64,000 nucleotides of DNA from Casuarius casuarius. Lineage: Eukaryota > Chordata > Aves > Casuariiformes > Casuariidae. The translations under genes and the position numbers were made by a program. Shown here one piece after another: positions 1 through 10,930 of the stretch (positions within the stretch are counted from its first letter, which is position 1; every line of letters starts with the position of its first letter). The stretch spans positions 33,178-97,177 of the forward strand of contig PTFA01000414.1 in the NCBI GenBank assembly GCA_003342895.1, in the 5' to 3' direction. A model generated the notes under the pieces. That model had not been told where the DNA came from and did not search any database. It worked only from the letters and a program-made list of their open reading frames with translations.

Positions 1-688
1 CCCGCGGCTCCCCGTTTTCCGCCGCCTCCGCCCCACTAGAGGCCTGCGGATTTCGGGAAAACAAAACAAAACAAAAAACCAAAACAACGCAGCCGTCCTG
101 CCGGAAAGGAGTTGCAACACAGCCGCGCCGGGCTCACCGGGAGGCTGCGGCGCCGCGGCTCCGCGCTGCGCCCGGTTTGCTCGCGGGGCGGCGGGTTTGG
201 GTGTTTTCAGCACGGATCTCCAGAAGAGTGCTGCGAAAGTCCCTCTGGATTTCCTCGCTGGGATCAAGAGCTTCCCTTAACGCAAATTAACCCCGAGACG
301 GCGACGGGACCAACGACCCAGCAAGACAAAACCTCCGGGAAATGGCTGAGTTTGGGATGTCTGTTTGTCCGACCGAGGTTTATATCACGTAGGAGGAGGG
401 AGCGAAACATGTTTGGTCGCCCGAGGAATGTTTTTCTTAACTGGTGCACTTAGCTCGCCGGAGTTACTTGAATGTACAGACCTCAGTGTCTGGCGTTAGA
501 GGATTTATATCAGTTTTTATTTCTGTGTGAAATCGGCTGAACCTTTTCCCACAGCTCGGGAGCGGGTCCTAAGCCACCGAAGTGCGTCGCAGCCGCTGGA
601 CTCTCTGGAGGTATTGGGTTTTTGTTTTTTGGGTTTTTTTTTTTTTTCGCTGTGGGGATTGAATTACACCGTCCCCCTGGGAACGGCC
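1..688 (+). promoter_or_regulatory. SNX33: SNX33 5' flank and presumed 5'UTR
   Basis: The first 250 bases are rich in CpG, interrupted by an A-rich stretch at about 60-86. No clear TATA box precedes the gene, which suits a CpG-island promoter. The SNX33 reading frame stays open upstream to about 527 but has no in-frame ATG before 689, so this part is read as untranslated. A pyrimidine stretch followed by ACAG at 544-554 could be the acceptor of a separate 5'UTR exon. A T-rich run lies at 618-648. The transcription start is not determined. Confidence 0.45.
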
Positions 689-2126
689 ATGGCGTTGAAA
701 GCCAGAGCACTTTACAACTTCCAGAGCGAAAACAAAGAGGAGATCAGCATCCAGGAGAACGAGGAGCTCGTGATCTTCAGCGAGAACTCCCTGGACGGGT
801 GGTTACAGGGTAAAAACAGCCGTGGAGAGACAGGCCTCTTCCCTGCCTCCTACGTCGAAATCCTCCGGTCCAGGGCAGGCTCCAGTTATACGGACTATTC
901 CAACAGCCCCGCCGGCTCCCCCGGGCACGACTCCTCCTTCTACGTGGCCCCGACCAACCCCAGCATCTCCTACCAGGGCAGTTTCGAGGACGATGATGAC
1001 GATGACTGGGATGACTGGGACGACGCCTGCACGGTGGTGGAGGAGCCCCGGAGCCCGCCGGGCACCAACGGGCACCCTTCGCCCACCCTGCAGTACCCCG
1101 CGGCTTACTCCCACCAGCACGCCGGCCACCGCCCCAAGCCGGCGCTGGAGCGGCAGGACAGCATGAGCTCCTCCAAGAGGGGCAGCGTGGTGGGGAGGAA
1201 CCTGAACCGCTTCTCCTGCTTCGTCCGCTCCGGGGTGGAAGCCTTCATCCTGGGTGATGTGCCTCTGATGTCCAAGATCGCGGAGGTGTACTACATCGAG
1301 ATGGGCTCCAAAGGTCCCCAGTGGAGGGCAAACCCCCACCCCTTCATCTGCTCCGTGGAGGACCCAACCAAGCAAACCAAATTCAAGGGCATCAAGAGCT
1401 ACATCTCCTACAAGCTGACCCCCAGCAACATCAACTCCCCCGTCTACCGGCGGTACAAGCACTTTGACTGGCTGTACAACCGCCTTCTGCACAAGTTCAC
1501 GGTGATCTCGGTGCCCCACCTGCCCGAGAAGCAGGCCACCGGGCGCTTCGAGGAGGACTTCATTGAGAAGCGCAAACGGCGGCTGATCTTGTGGATGGAC
1601 CACATGACCAGCCACCCCGTCCTCTCCCAGTACGAGGGCTTCCAGCACTTCCTCTGCTGCCGCGACGAGAAGCAGTGGAAGCTGGGCAAACGCCGGGCGG
1701 AGAAGGACGAGATGGTGGGGGCCAGCTTCCTGCTCACCCTCCAGATCCCCACGGAGCACCAGGACCTGCAGGACGTGGAGGACCGCGTGGACGCCTTCAA
1801 GGCCTTCAGCAAGAAGATGGATGACAGCGTCCTGCAGCTGACCAACGTGGCCTCAGAGCTGGTGCGCAAGCACGCAGGGGGTTTCCGCAAGGAGTTCCAG
1901 AAGCTCGGCAACGCTTTCCAAGCCATCAGCCACTCCTTCCACATGGACCCCCCGTACAGCTCGGATGCCCTCAACAACGCCATCTCCCACACGGGCAAGA
2001 CGTACGAGACCGTGGGGGAGATGTTTGCCGAGCAGCCCAAGAACGACCTGTTCCTCATGCTGGACACTCTCTCCTTGTACCAGGGGCTCCTCTCCAACTT
2101 CCCAGACATCATCCACCTCCAGAAAG
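689..2126 (+). CDS. SNX33: SNX33 coding exon 1 (SH3, linker, PX, start of BAR)
   Basis: The start at 689 has a strong Kozak context (G at -3 and G at +4) and gives the family N-terminus MALKARALYNF. The exon encodes residues 1-479 and the first base of Gly480. It ends at a GTAAGA donor (2127), after the codons for LQK. The open frame runs on past the donor to 2242, but that stretch does not resemble the family and is intronic. Confidence 0.95.
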
Positions 2127-4532
2127 GTAAGAGGGCTGCCTCGCTCTCCGGGGAGCGCGTCCTTCTCCCCGGGGGGTCGACCCCAGCCTGGTGCTTGCCC
2201 GGCGCAGCATGTCTTGGGGACATGGGGCAGAGTCCGGTCTGAGGGGAACATGCGGGATGCGGATGCCCTCCCTTTCTCCCCACCGGTCTCACCACACATG
2301 CCTCCTCCTGCCCTCTGGGCAGGGGACAGCCAGGCCCAAACCGGGCCGGTTTCAGGGTGTTTTCTGCGCCGTCCCCGGCACGGAGGCGGCCGGGCGTGAT
2401 GCCCGGGGGTGGCAGCAGGGCTGAAGTCCGCGCACCCACCCTGGCCGGGGCCGGAGGCACGGCTCCGAGACGCGGCGCGGGAGCGGGGCAGAGGGGGAGG
2501 CGGGTGCCCCCACGCGAGAGCAGGGTGCCAGGAGGATGATGATGGCGCCTCTGGGGCACCGTGGGAAGGAGACGGGGCAAGGGGAGGAGGCAGCTGAGCC
2601 GCGGCCGCTTCCTCCCGTTTCTCCACACACTTTGTTTATGGCTGGGGGTGTCTGCACGGGACGAGGGGCCGGATCCAGGCCGGAAGCGAGGCCGCGTGGG
2701 CAGAGCGGAAGGCAGGATTTGGCCTCCAACCTTTGCTTCCCTGGAGCTCCTCCTCCCCGCTCGGAGCCGCGGCGGGCCGGGAGCCACGTTCCTGCCCCGG
2801 GGCCGGCGCAGCGGGGTGCCGCGACCGTGGCTCCAGCGCTCCCGGCAGCGCAGGGGGACGGGGAAGAGGCCCGGCAGCTCCCGCGGGAGAGCTCGTGTTT
2901 TCGGGCAAACAGCCTGTGCGCTAACACGGGAGGAGGAATGCGGGGCGAGAGCCAGGCTGGATTCTTTCGAAACCGAGCTATAAAAATAAGTGGAAGGAGG
3001 GGAAAAACTGGTGTCAGAGCATCAGCCTGCGCTAGGGCCCTGTCGCAGAGGGGAGACGGTTTCCCAGCTGGGCTCCGAAGGAAACCCTCGCCGCACCACG
3101 CTTAACCACATCCCGGCCGTGGTTCCCAGGCTGGACCGCTCCCGGTCTCCCCCGTCTCTCTCCTGCGGCCGGTGCCGGCCGTTTGCCGAGCAGACTTGGC
3201 GGCGGCCCGCGCGCTCGCCGCCGTGGCGGGCTGGTTTTGCCAGCCGGGCCCCAGCAGGTGCAGTCTGCGACGGACTCGCCCAAGGCAGCAAGGAGAAGCT
3301 GCGGCGTTTTCCTTCCGGAGACGGGACCCGGGATGCGTGTGCATCCCCGTGGGCCGGGGCAAATCTGCCGGGGCTGGCGCCGTCGAGCGTGGGTGGAATT
3401 GGGGTCAGGAAACAGGAGGACGCCAGTGCGGGAGCCATTTGCTCCCTTCTCTCTCCCTCTCCTGGCAGAAGAGCCACGGCAAAGGGTGCTGAGCCTGTCA
3501 CCGCTCTCCCAAGGTGTTTTGGGGTCCCGAGCAGGAGCTGCGAGCCGGCGGCAGGTGTCAGCGGCCGCTGGTGGCTCTGGTTCTCGGGGGATCCCGTGCT
3601 CGGTGGTGTTGCGGGAGCTGGCGCCAGCCCAGCCCAGGGCATGTGGCCGTGAGCCCGCCGCTGGCCACGGACCCAAGTGCATCGCAGCCTCCCAGGGATG
3701 GGGGCAGAAAGGGGGAAAAAGGAAAAGGGCAAAGGCTACTGGTTTTCCCTAAATAACCTCCGGACTTTGAACCGGTTCCCATGGTTTCCAGGCACTCAGC
3801 TCCAGCTGTGCCACATTTGCAGCCGGCAATGACAGAGATTTCTGAGAGTTTTTGGTCCCGAACAGGAACCTCTGTTTGGGCTGAGCTGCGTCTCCCCTTC
3901 TCTGAGCTCCCTCCTCCATAGACCATTCCCGGGAACCAGCAGCGCGGTGCTCTGGGACCGCTCCTGTTCCTTTGACCGTCCCCCCATGAGACGTGGCGAT
4001 CCCGGGACTCGGCCCTGCCTCGAGGGCTTTGCTCTCTGGGATGGGGGATTCGTAGGCACGGGGAGGTGATAATCCCGGGAGCACCGGAGCGCTGCGGCGG
4101 GATGCCCACAGGGCCGGCTGGCTCTGCCCGGCGCCACCTCCGCCTGGGGATTTGCTGCCCTCCCTCGTCCCTCCGCCCAGCGTGCACAGCCGCCCGGGAG
4201 GCCGAAGGAAGGGGCGGGAGGGCGTCCGCGCAGCCCCCGCCGCTGCCCGTGGTCTCACCTCTCTCCCTGCCTCCCCAGGCGCCTTCGCCAAGGTGAAGGA
4301 GAGCCAGCGGATGAGCGACGAGGGCCGCATGGACCAGGACGAGGCGGACGGCATCCGGAAGCGCTGCCGCGTGGTCGGCTTCGCCCTGCAGGCCGAGATG
4401 AACCACTTCCACGAGCGGCGCGTCGCCGACTTCAAGAGAATGATGCAGTCCTACCTGAAGCAGCAGATCATCTTCTACCAGCGGGTGAGCCAGCAGCTGG
4501 AGAAGACTTTGCGCATGTATGACAACCTCTAA
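689..4532 (+). CDS. SNX33: Sorting nexin 33 (two coding exons, 563 aa)
   Basis: The CDS joins 689-2126 and 4279-4532 (1692 nt with stop, 563 aa, close to the human length of about 574). SNX33 belongs to the SNX9/SNX18/SNX33 group, which binds dynamin and N-WASP-type partners, senses phosphoinositides and bends membrane in endocytosis and cell division. Visible parts are an N-terminal SH3 domain (about 1-60, with ALYNF and a terminal FPASYVEIL), an acidic and low-complexity linker (about 61-215, with an Asp/Trp run at 100-112), a PX domain (about 216-325, with the lipid-binding RRYKHFDWL motif at 254-262) and a BAR domain (about 355-563, ending LEKTLRMYDNL). The neighbour CSPG4 converges on it, as in mammals. 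Confidence 0.95.
2127..4278 (+). other. SNX33: SNX33 intron
   Basis: This intron of 2152 bp begins GTAAGA and ends in a pyrimidine tract plus CAG at 4278. It is strongly GC- and CpG-rich from about 2350 to 3700. I see no exon, RNA gene or mobile element in it. A TATAAAAATA string on the + strand at 2979 is the only promoter-like motif I noticed. The many open frames here are a by-product of the high GC content. Confidence 0.8.
4279..4532 (+). CDS. SNX33: SNX33 coding exon 2 (C-terminal BAR)
   Basis: The exon begins after a CAG acceptor and completes Gly480, then reads AFAKVKESQRMSDEG and continues to LRMYDNL and a TAA stop at 4530-4532. It encodes the second half of the BAR helical bundle, which dimerises and binds curved membrane. 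The join is in frame (1438 + 254 = 1692 nt). Confidence 0.95.
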
Positions 4533-5202
4533 CGCCCCCGGGCCCGACGCATCTGCTTGCTGTCGCTCAGCAATCACGCAGTTTTCTATCCGGAGCCTTG
4601 CAGACCACTTCTGTGATGGACTGAGAACGAACGGCAACTCACGACGCTAGTGACCAAATACCTTTGGGCTTTCTTCTGTCTTCCCGGGCCTGGCAGGCGG
4701 CGGTGCCGCAGGGAGGGGATCGCGCTCGTGTCTTCCGGCCGGCCGTGCTGCTTCTTTCCCTGGGGGATGGCTGTCCCCCGCCTCCCAGCCTGCGGCAGGT
4801 CCGGCGGGGACGTGGGTGTTTTCCACGGGAGAAACGGACCTTGGCTTAACGGTGCTGGTATCTCTGTCTAGTGATTTGTAGCTTTCTGGAAATCCATCCT
4901 CCCGGAGCAGAGAGGTGGGTCCCAGCCCTACGGGAACAGGAATCGAAGCGGTCGACATTTTGCACACTACAAGCTTTTCTGATGGGAAAAAGAAAAGAAA
5001 AAGATCTTTATTTGGAAGAGAAATTTTTTTTTTTCCACAAAATATTTTCGATATTTTCCATTTTTCGCGAATGTTTCTGCAGCCTTTTTACCAATCAGTT
5101 TTTAATAGACGCACAGAGGCAAACGGAAATCTCTTTCTCAAGCACGCCTGTTGACTGGAAAAAGGGAAAAAAAAGCCAAAAAAAGAGCCCCACAGCATTT
5201 TC

Positions 5203-5208
5203 AATAAA
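5203..5208 (+). terminator. SNX33: Polyadenylation signal AATAAA (proximal, SNX33)
   Basis: A canonical hexamer about 670 nt after the SNX33 stop codon. It is the first AATAAA on the + strand after the stop. Confidence 0.55.
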
Positions 5209-5514
5209 ATCATCGGTAGAAAAAAAACCCCAAAACATCTCAGAAGCATCTGTGGAGAACGGAGCTGCTCCAGGTTCCCTGGGAAGGGACCGCAGGGGGA
5301 GGGTGGACGCCTGCCTGAGCATCCCGCTGGGCTTTAGCCAGCTGTCGGAAAAAACCGACGCCGTGCCGTGGGCGTCGGGAGGCTGAATCTCCGCGGGGCT
5401 GCCGGGAGCCGTTGGTACTCGCCCCACCGGCCGCGGGGCGCGAGGGGCTGCGGTGCTCCCGTGGGTTGAGCAGGCCCGGCCCCGGGCGCCTTGGTCTCGG
5501 AGGGAAACGGCTGG

Positions 5515-5520
5515 AATAAA
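5515..5520 (+). terminator. SNX33: Polyadenylation signal AATAAA (distal, SNX33)
   Basis: A second canonical hexamer about 980 nt after the SNX33 stop codon. It could serve as an alternative distal site. Confidence 0.4.
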
Positions 5521-5540
5521 CAACGGCGAGGAAAGTTGGG

Positions 5541-8500
5541 GCCGACTCGGCGCCGCTCCAGGGTTAAAATTAGCCCGAGCGCGGAGGCCGGCGGGGTTTC
5601 GTTAAAATAGCAGCACTGCTGGGTGGCCACCGCGGGACCATGCGTCCCCCCCCCCCCGCGGCAGGGCCTTTGGCTGCCAAACCGGGCTGGTGGCACCCTC
5701 ATCAAGGGCGCTCCGCGGTGGCAGCTCACGCGGGACCAGAGGCATCCCGGCCCCCCAGGAGGGGCTTCGGGGGGACCACCACCCCCGAGGGCGCCCGGCC
5801 GGGGCTGCTTTCCCGGGCTGGCTCGGCCGGGGGAACCGGCTTCCCATTAGCATTCCTGCCTTTTCTTCCCGCAGCGCCGGTTAACCCCTGCTAGCGATGC
5901 TGCTGCCGTGCCGGTGCCGCGTGCGCCCATGGGGACGGGAGACCCTCCTGGACCGGGCAAGGGCCAGGGGAGGAGCTGATGCACATGACAGCGTCACGGG
6001 GGCCCTGGCTTGTCCCTTCCCTGCCGCTTCTCACCCTTCCTTTCCTTTCCTTTCCTTTCCCCGTGCCGTAATTGCAGGGCTTCTCCCTTGCGGGCAGTAA
6101 GGCGGTTTGGGTTCCCCACGGCGCCTGTTGCTATTCTGAAGTGAGCCGCTTCGCTGTGGCCCCGTAAAAGGAAACCCTTTGCAGAGCAGCACGCCCAGAC
6201 CGTCGCGCGCTCACTGTCCCTAAATCCTGGGGCTCATCCAGTGGCTTCGGTGCAACTTTGGGGTGCATGAGCGAATGCAGCAGCGTCAGCATCTGCAAGC
6301 AGTGTCCTTGCCCACCGGCGTCGTGGCGGGGGGTCCTTGGAACTGCCGCCTCGTCCTCGGGGGTGGGTTTTGGGTGAGGGCTGCACGGCTCTGCACGGGG
6401 GCTGCACCAGCCCCGAGAGCGGGGGGGGGCTGCCGAGGCGGAGGGCTGCAGCATGCTGCCTGCAGTCGTGCAACGAGCAAAACACCCGGGCTCCCAACTC
6501 AAACCTTTGAATCACTGCATTTCCCAAATATTTCCAAAGCGTGATCCTGACTCAGCAGGACAGTCTCTCCTGGCTGCAGCTGGAGCCACTCACTCCTCTC
6601 TCAGGGCAATTAAAGGAGTTAGCAGCACCTTTGCTGGGTGGGGGGATGGGTCCCTGCTAACTGTCTTTAATTGCAGCAGGGCATAAGTGGGGTTTTGCCA
6701 GTGCTACTTAATTCCCCTGCTGCTGAATGCTGCTTTCCCTGGTGCTCTGCTTCAGAGCAGTGTCCCAGATCCTGTGGTCCCTGCAGTCTGGGCTGGGGTG
6801 ATGCCCTGGGCACCCCTTGCAGTGTGCTGATGTCCTGCCGGGAGCCTGGCTGGGACAGATCAGCTCCTTCTAATCTCCACAAAGGTGCTGAGCTCGGGGG
6901 AGGTAGGTCCCGTGCTGTTGGGGAGCTGTGTCTCAGGGTGCGTTGCTCTTGCAGGAGGGGTGAGGCTGTCCCAATCCACCGGGCTGGGAAGCCCTGGCTC
7001 TGGGGGTGGTTGTCGCCCTGTCACTGCCTGCCCTCGGTTTGCTGGGTGCGGGAATGGAGATGGGGTGGGCTCCCTGCCCTAAACCTCCGTTGCAGCTGGG
7101 CTGCTGTGTTGGGATGGACAGCAGCTGCCTGGAGTGATGCTTTCTGCCCCGTCCTCATCTTTCTGCACTCCCCTTCACTTGCCAGCCTGGGAGATCCTCT
7201 GGGCCCATGAATCTTAATTCGTGCTCATTGGCTTGCATGTGCAAGGCAGAGGGGGATGCCTGGCTCCTGGGGACAGCGGTGTCCCTGCCGGGGCTCACCA
7301 TTCCCCGCCTCCCACAAGTGCTCCCAGGGCTGCTCACGCCCGCAGCCCTCTTCCCCCTGGGCTGCCTCGTCCTGCCGGCCCTGCCGTGGCTGAGCCCGCT
7401 CTGCAGGTGTGGGCTGCCGAAATCCAGGCAGGCATGTAGCGGGAGGGAGCGAGGGAGGGCTCCGAGCATCCCCGGCCGCAGGATGCCAGGTCGGGCTCGG
7501 AGCCAAGCAGAGCTCCTGAGCCTCGGCTCTGCGGTCTGCAGCCGAGCCGAGGGGCAGGGCCGAGCTTTCCCACACAGGGCTCTTCCTGGGAGGATCCAGC
7601 CACTCTGCACCAGGCTGGTGCTGGGCCCGTGCAGGGGAGCTCCTCGCCTGCTTCCCCGCCAGGCTAAGCTAGAGGAAGAGGTCCCTGCCTCCACCTCCTT
7701 CGCATGCTGCCGGGAGCCTCGGCAGGGTCGCGCGGGGACGCTGCAGCGGGGCTCTGGCCAGGAGCGCTGTTGCTGACGGTGCACCTCTGAACGTGGCCGG
7801 GGGGGCTGCAGGTCCAGCCGGCTGCAGGGACCAAGATGTTCCCCTGTGACCACCGAGGGTGGCACCATCCCTGGGGGCCACAGAGGCCGGCTGTGTGTGC
7901 ACCGGAGCCACGAGCCCCTGCGCTGCGAACCCCTGCGGGGCCCTTGGGCTGTCGGCCTAAGCTGGGACAGGAATGGGTTCCTCCTTGTTTGCAACGCCTC
8001 CATCTGCATGGTTAAAGCTCCTGGGGAGGGTTTTCAAAGCCAAGCGATCCTCCCTGCCGGGGGTGGATGTGAAGGAACCTGTTTGGCCTATTACTATTTG
8101 TTTGCAATTGAATAGGTGCCTGGAAACCAGTCCCTGCTGGGAGGGCTCCGGTGGCCTCCCCTGCCTGCGCGGTCCCCAGAGCCGGTGCCGGCGTGCGGCG
8201 GTGCCGGGAGCGTGGGCCGCGGCGGCGCTGGGGGCGGCTGGCACGGGCGGCCTGCACCAGGCCAGGCTCCGGCGGATGCTGCGTTGCCGCGGGAACGGCC
8301 GCGGCCCCCGAGGCGGCATTTCCGGGCCCTCTAAAGGCGCCGAGGAAACGAGGAGGCGCCGTTCCCGGCCGCTTCCAGGCCGGAAGGGCCGAGGATGGAC
8401 ACGGGAAGGGCCCCTAAGCGGGCAGGCGGAAAACCCCCTGCTCCTGGGGGGGGTCGGGCAGCGGCAGTCTTCCAGGGCAGCCCCGGCGCCGCAGGGCAAG

Positions 8501-9929
8501 CTGCTTCGTGGCGCGCTGCTGCGCTCCGATGCTGCCGGCGTGGGGCCGAATGTGCCCTTGTCTCCCCAGTGGCATCGCTCCAACACCCTCGGTCGCCCCT
8601 GGAGCCGCATCCTGTCTCCCCATGTCGCTGACGGCAAAGCACAGACAGCCACTTCGCTCCAGCTTTCTACCTTGCCGTTGCCAGCAGAACTTGGCCCTAT
8701 AAAAACGTACTCTACGCCAGCTTTTTCCAGGTTCCTGCCTGTCCTCTGCTGACCCCGGGAAGTGGATGTTTCCCGGCAGTGGGAATGTAAGCACATGCTT
8801 TAAAAATACCCTGTTTCGTTTTCAAGGCTGGTTCTAAAGTAGGCCATGTTCCTTCTGTCTAATCCCTCAGTGCAAAGCAAAAATGATTCAGGAGGAAAAC
8901 GCAGCAAATGCTTCCAGCAGGGCCCTCGGCCACCAGCTTCCTCGCAGAGACTCTGTCCCTCCCCGGCTGCTCTTCCTTAAAGTGGGACTAGCAGAGATAA
9001 TACACGTGCTCATCTGAACAACACCGGTGAGGAACAGGGTTGCAATCGGGGTTAGCGTGGGAGAGGCTTGTGCTGTGCTGTGGAGCAAGGTTGACCTGGC
9101 CTCCCCGGAGCAGCACTGCCCTGGCAGCCCCTCTGCTCTGCCCCCGTCGTGTCCAGCCCGGCTCGCAGCCCTTGGGCTCTGAGGAGCGGAGTGTGAGCCC
9201 CCAGAGCAGCCCCTCTTCTCCCGCCCGCGCAGCAGCTCGCCCAGCCGGGGCCTCGTCCCGGGGCGTCACCGCGGCTGCAGGGCCAGGGCAGGCAGGCACG
9301 TGCCCCGGTTCCTGCGGGTGCTTGGCGGTCCAGCCCCGCCGCCGTGCCTGCACCAGCCATCTGGAGCGGGGCAGGTGCGATTCAGCGCTTGGCAAATGTT
9401 TGGCCCCATAAACGCGGCTAGGAAAGCTGCCGGCGCGGTCACGCTAAATGTCGTCTGGCTTTGCAGCGGCAGCGGAGCAAGTGCAGCCCTTGGAAGTGTC
9501 CCGGGGTGCTGGGAACGGGGAGGCTGGGGTGAGAGGGAGGAGGGAGCGCACACAGACAGCGGGGCCAGATCTTCCTCGGGGTCAGAGGGGTGCAAATCCT
9601 AAGGCTCCCCCGTGGTCCCTGGGGAATTACTTTTTTGCACCAGTTTGTGAGGGCAGGATGTGGCCCATGATGAGATTCTCAGCTGTAGCAATGCAGGGTA
9701 TTATTGTTGGGTCACATCCTGAGCTCAGAGCTCAGTTTTTCCTCTGTTCTTCCCTGGATAATTCCTATTTAAGTTATTAGGCCTTTCGTCTGAGGAAAAT
9801 TTGAGCAAGAGCCCAGAATTTGGTCTGTTACCTCCACAACGTTGCTCCGCAGCTAACTGGGCATGAAAGAGGGCTGGCGGGGACAGGCGGTGCGAGAGAG
9901 CTGCTTTACGACAACCTCTTCCAGGAGGC
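5541..9929. other. Intergenic space between convergent SNX33 and CSPG4
   Basis: About 4.4 kb of GC-rich sequence in which I recognise no gene, RNA or transposable element. It contains a short pentanucleotide repeat (6036-6061) and a TATAAAAA string at 8698 with no gene following it. The open frames on both strands have no family resemblance and are taken as chance. Confidence 0.6.
6036..6061. repeat. (CCTTT)n pentanucleotide microsatellite
   Basis: About five tandem copies of a TTTCC/CCTTT pentamer, all pyrimidine on the + strand. Confidence 0.85.
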
Positions 9930-10930
9930 ACCTTGGAAAAGGCACTTTATTCTGTTTTACTTCTGCCATATTGGAGTATACAGTGGAAAACCGCGCTGGG
10001 TCCCAGTCCCTGCTCTCGTGTCCGGCGGGGCCCCGCTCGGTGCGGAGGCCGTCCGGCCCCGGGGAGCGCGCGGAGGGCAGGGCAGGGCACAGCCGGCCGG
10101 CTCGCGGCAGCCAAGAGCCGCCCCCGCCGTCGTCTCCTGCACGGAGCGCCGCGAGCCAGGTGAGCACCCACGGTGTCCCTGCCCGCGGTGTCCCTGCCCA
10201 CTTCGCCTGCCGTCAGCGCGCTCCGGTTTCGTGCAGGCAGCCTACCTGTTGTGCAACCTCCCCCCGGGCGCTGCCTGCTCTGCTTTGTGAAACGCGCGAC
10301 GGGCGTTCGGAGAAAGAGCGATTCGGTTTTTCCAGATGGGTGGGGACTCCTTAAATTCCCCTGGCATTGGCCACGGCGTTTTTCCGAGCCTCCGCGCCAG
10401 TGGCTCAGCCCGCCTAGCCCCGGGGATTTTGGACAGCTTCATCCCGAGCCTGACTCAGTGCAAATCGCTCTTCATCCTTCCTCCCGCGCCGAGAGCTGCG
10501 GCGAATGCCCCGGTGGGGCAGCCCGCACCTGCCCCCTCCCCGGCCCCGCGCCTGCGCTGCGTGCGCCGTGGCCAGACCCGCCTGGGTGGATTGGCGGGGA
10601 CTGTCAGCGGCGCTGGGTCGAGCACTCCCCTCCCGCCCCACGGCCGCCGTTTGGGTGGTCCAGAGGCACCCGAAAAAAGCATTTCCTAGGGCTGCTGACG
10701 TACCACTCCCCCCCCGCTTGCCTATGCAGCGACCCCTTCCCCTGCCCCAAGCAACCCAGAGATCTGGGGCTCCCGGGTGTGCCAGCACCAGCAGCCCCCG
10801 CATCGCCGGGCTCCTCCTGCCTCCAGGGAGGAGGAGAGCCAGGAGGAGGATGGAGGTGCTCGGGGCGACCCGAGAGGCTGAGGGACCCTGGCTGGGGACG
10901 GTCCGGCCGCTCGCCTCCACGCCTAGCCCT
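9930..10930 (-). other. CSPG4: CSPG4 3'UTR (inferred)
   Basis: This runs from the CSPG4 stop codon towards lower coordinates, up to an AATAAA on the - strand at 9951-9946. The inferred UTR is about 1 kb. The boundary rests only on the hexamer. Confidence 0.5.
9946..9951 (-). terminator. CSPG4: Polyadenylation signal AATAAA (CSPG4)
   Basis: TTTATT on the + strand reads AATAAA in the CSPG4 sense, about 980 nt after the stop codon. I saw no earlier canonical hexamer in the sense strand after the stop. Confidence 0.55.

Larger units (their letters stand above)
4533..5540 (+). other. SNX33: SNX33 3'UTR with two polyadenylation signals
   Basis: This sequence follows the stop codon. AATAAA occurs at 5203-5208 in an A-rich context, and again at 5515-5520. 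Either could end the transcript, giving a 3'UTR of about 0.7 or 1.0 kb. The stretch at 4975-5240 is AT-rich compared with the GC-rich surroundings, as is usual for a 3'UTR end. No coding potential is recognised. Confidence 0.6.

Noticed and set aside
527..688. N-terminal extension of SNX33
   Set aside because: The frame is open but has no ATG, and the T-rich sequence would encode a non-conserved Phe-rich stretch. The ATG at 689 gives the family N-terminus.
803..1759. 318-codon open frame on the - strand opposite SNX33
   Set aside because: It is the shadow of the highly GC-biased SNX33 exon and has a low-complexity composition.
8698..8760. TATAAAAA string in the intergenic region
   Set aside because: No first exon, CpG island or gene follows. 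TATA-like words occur by chance.
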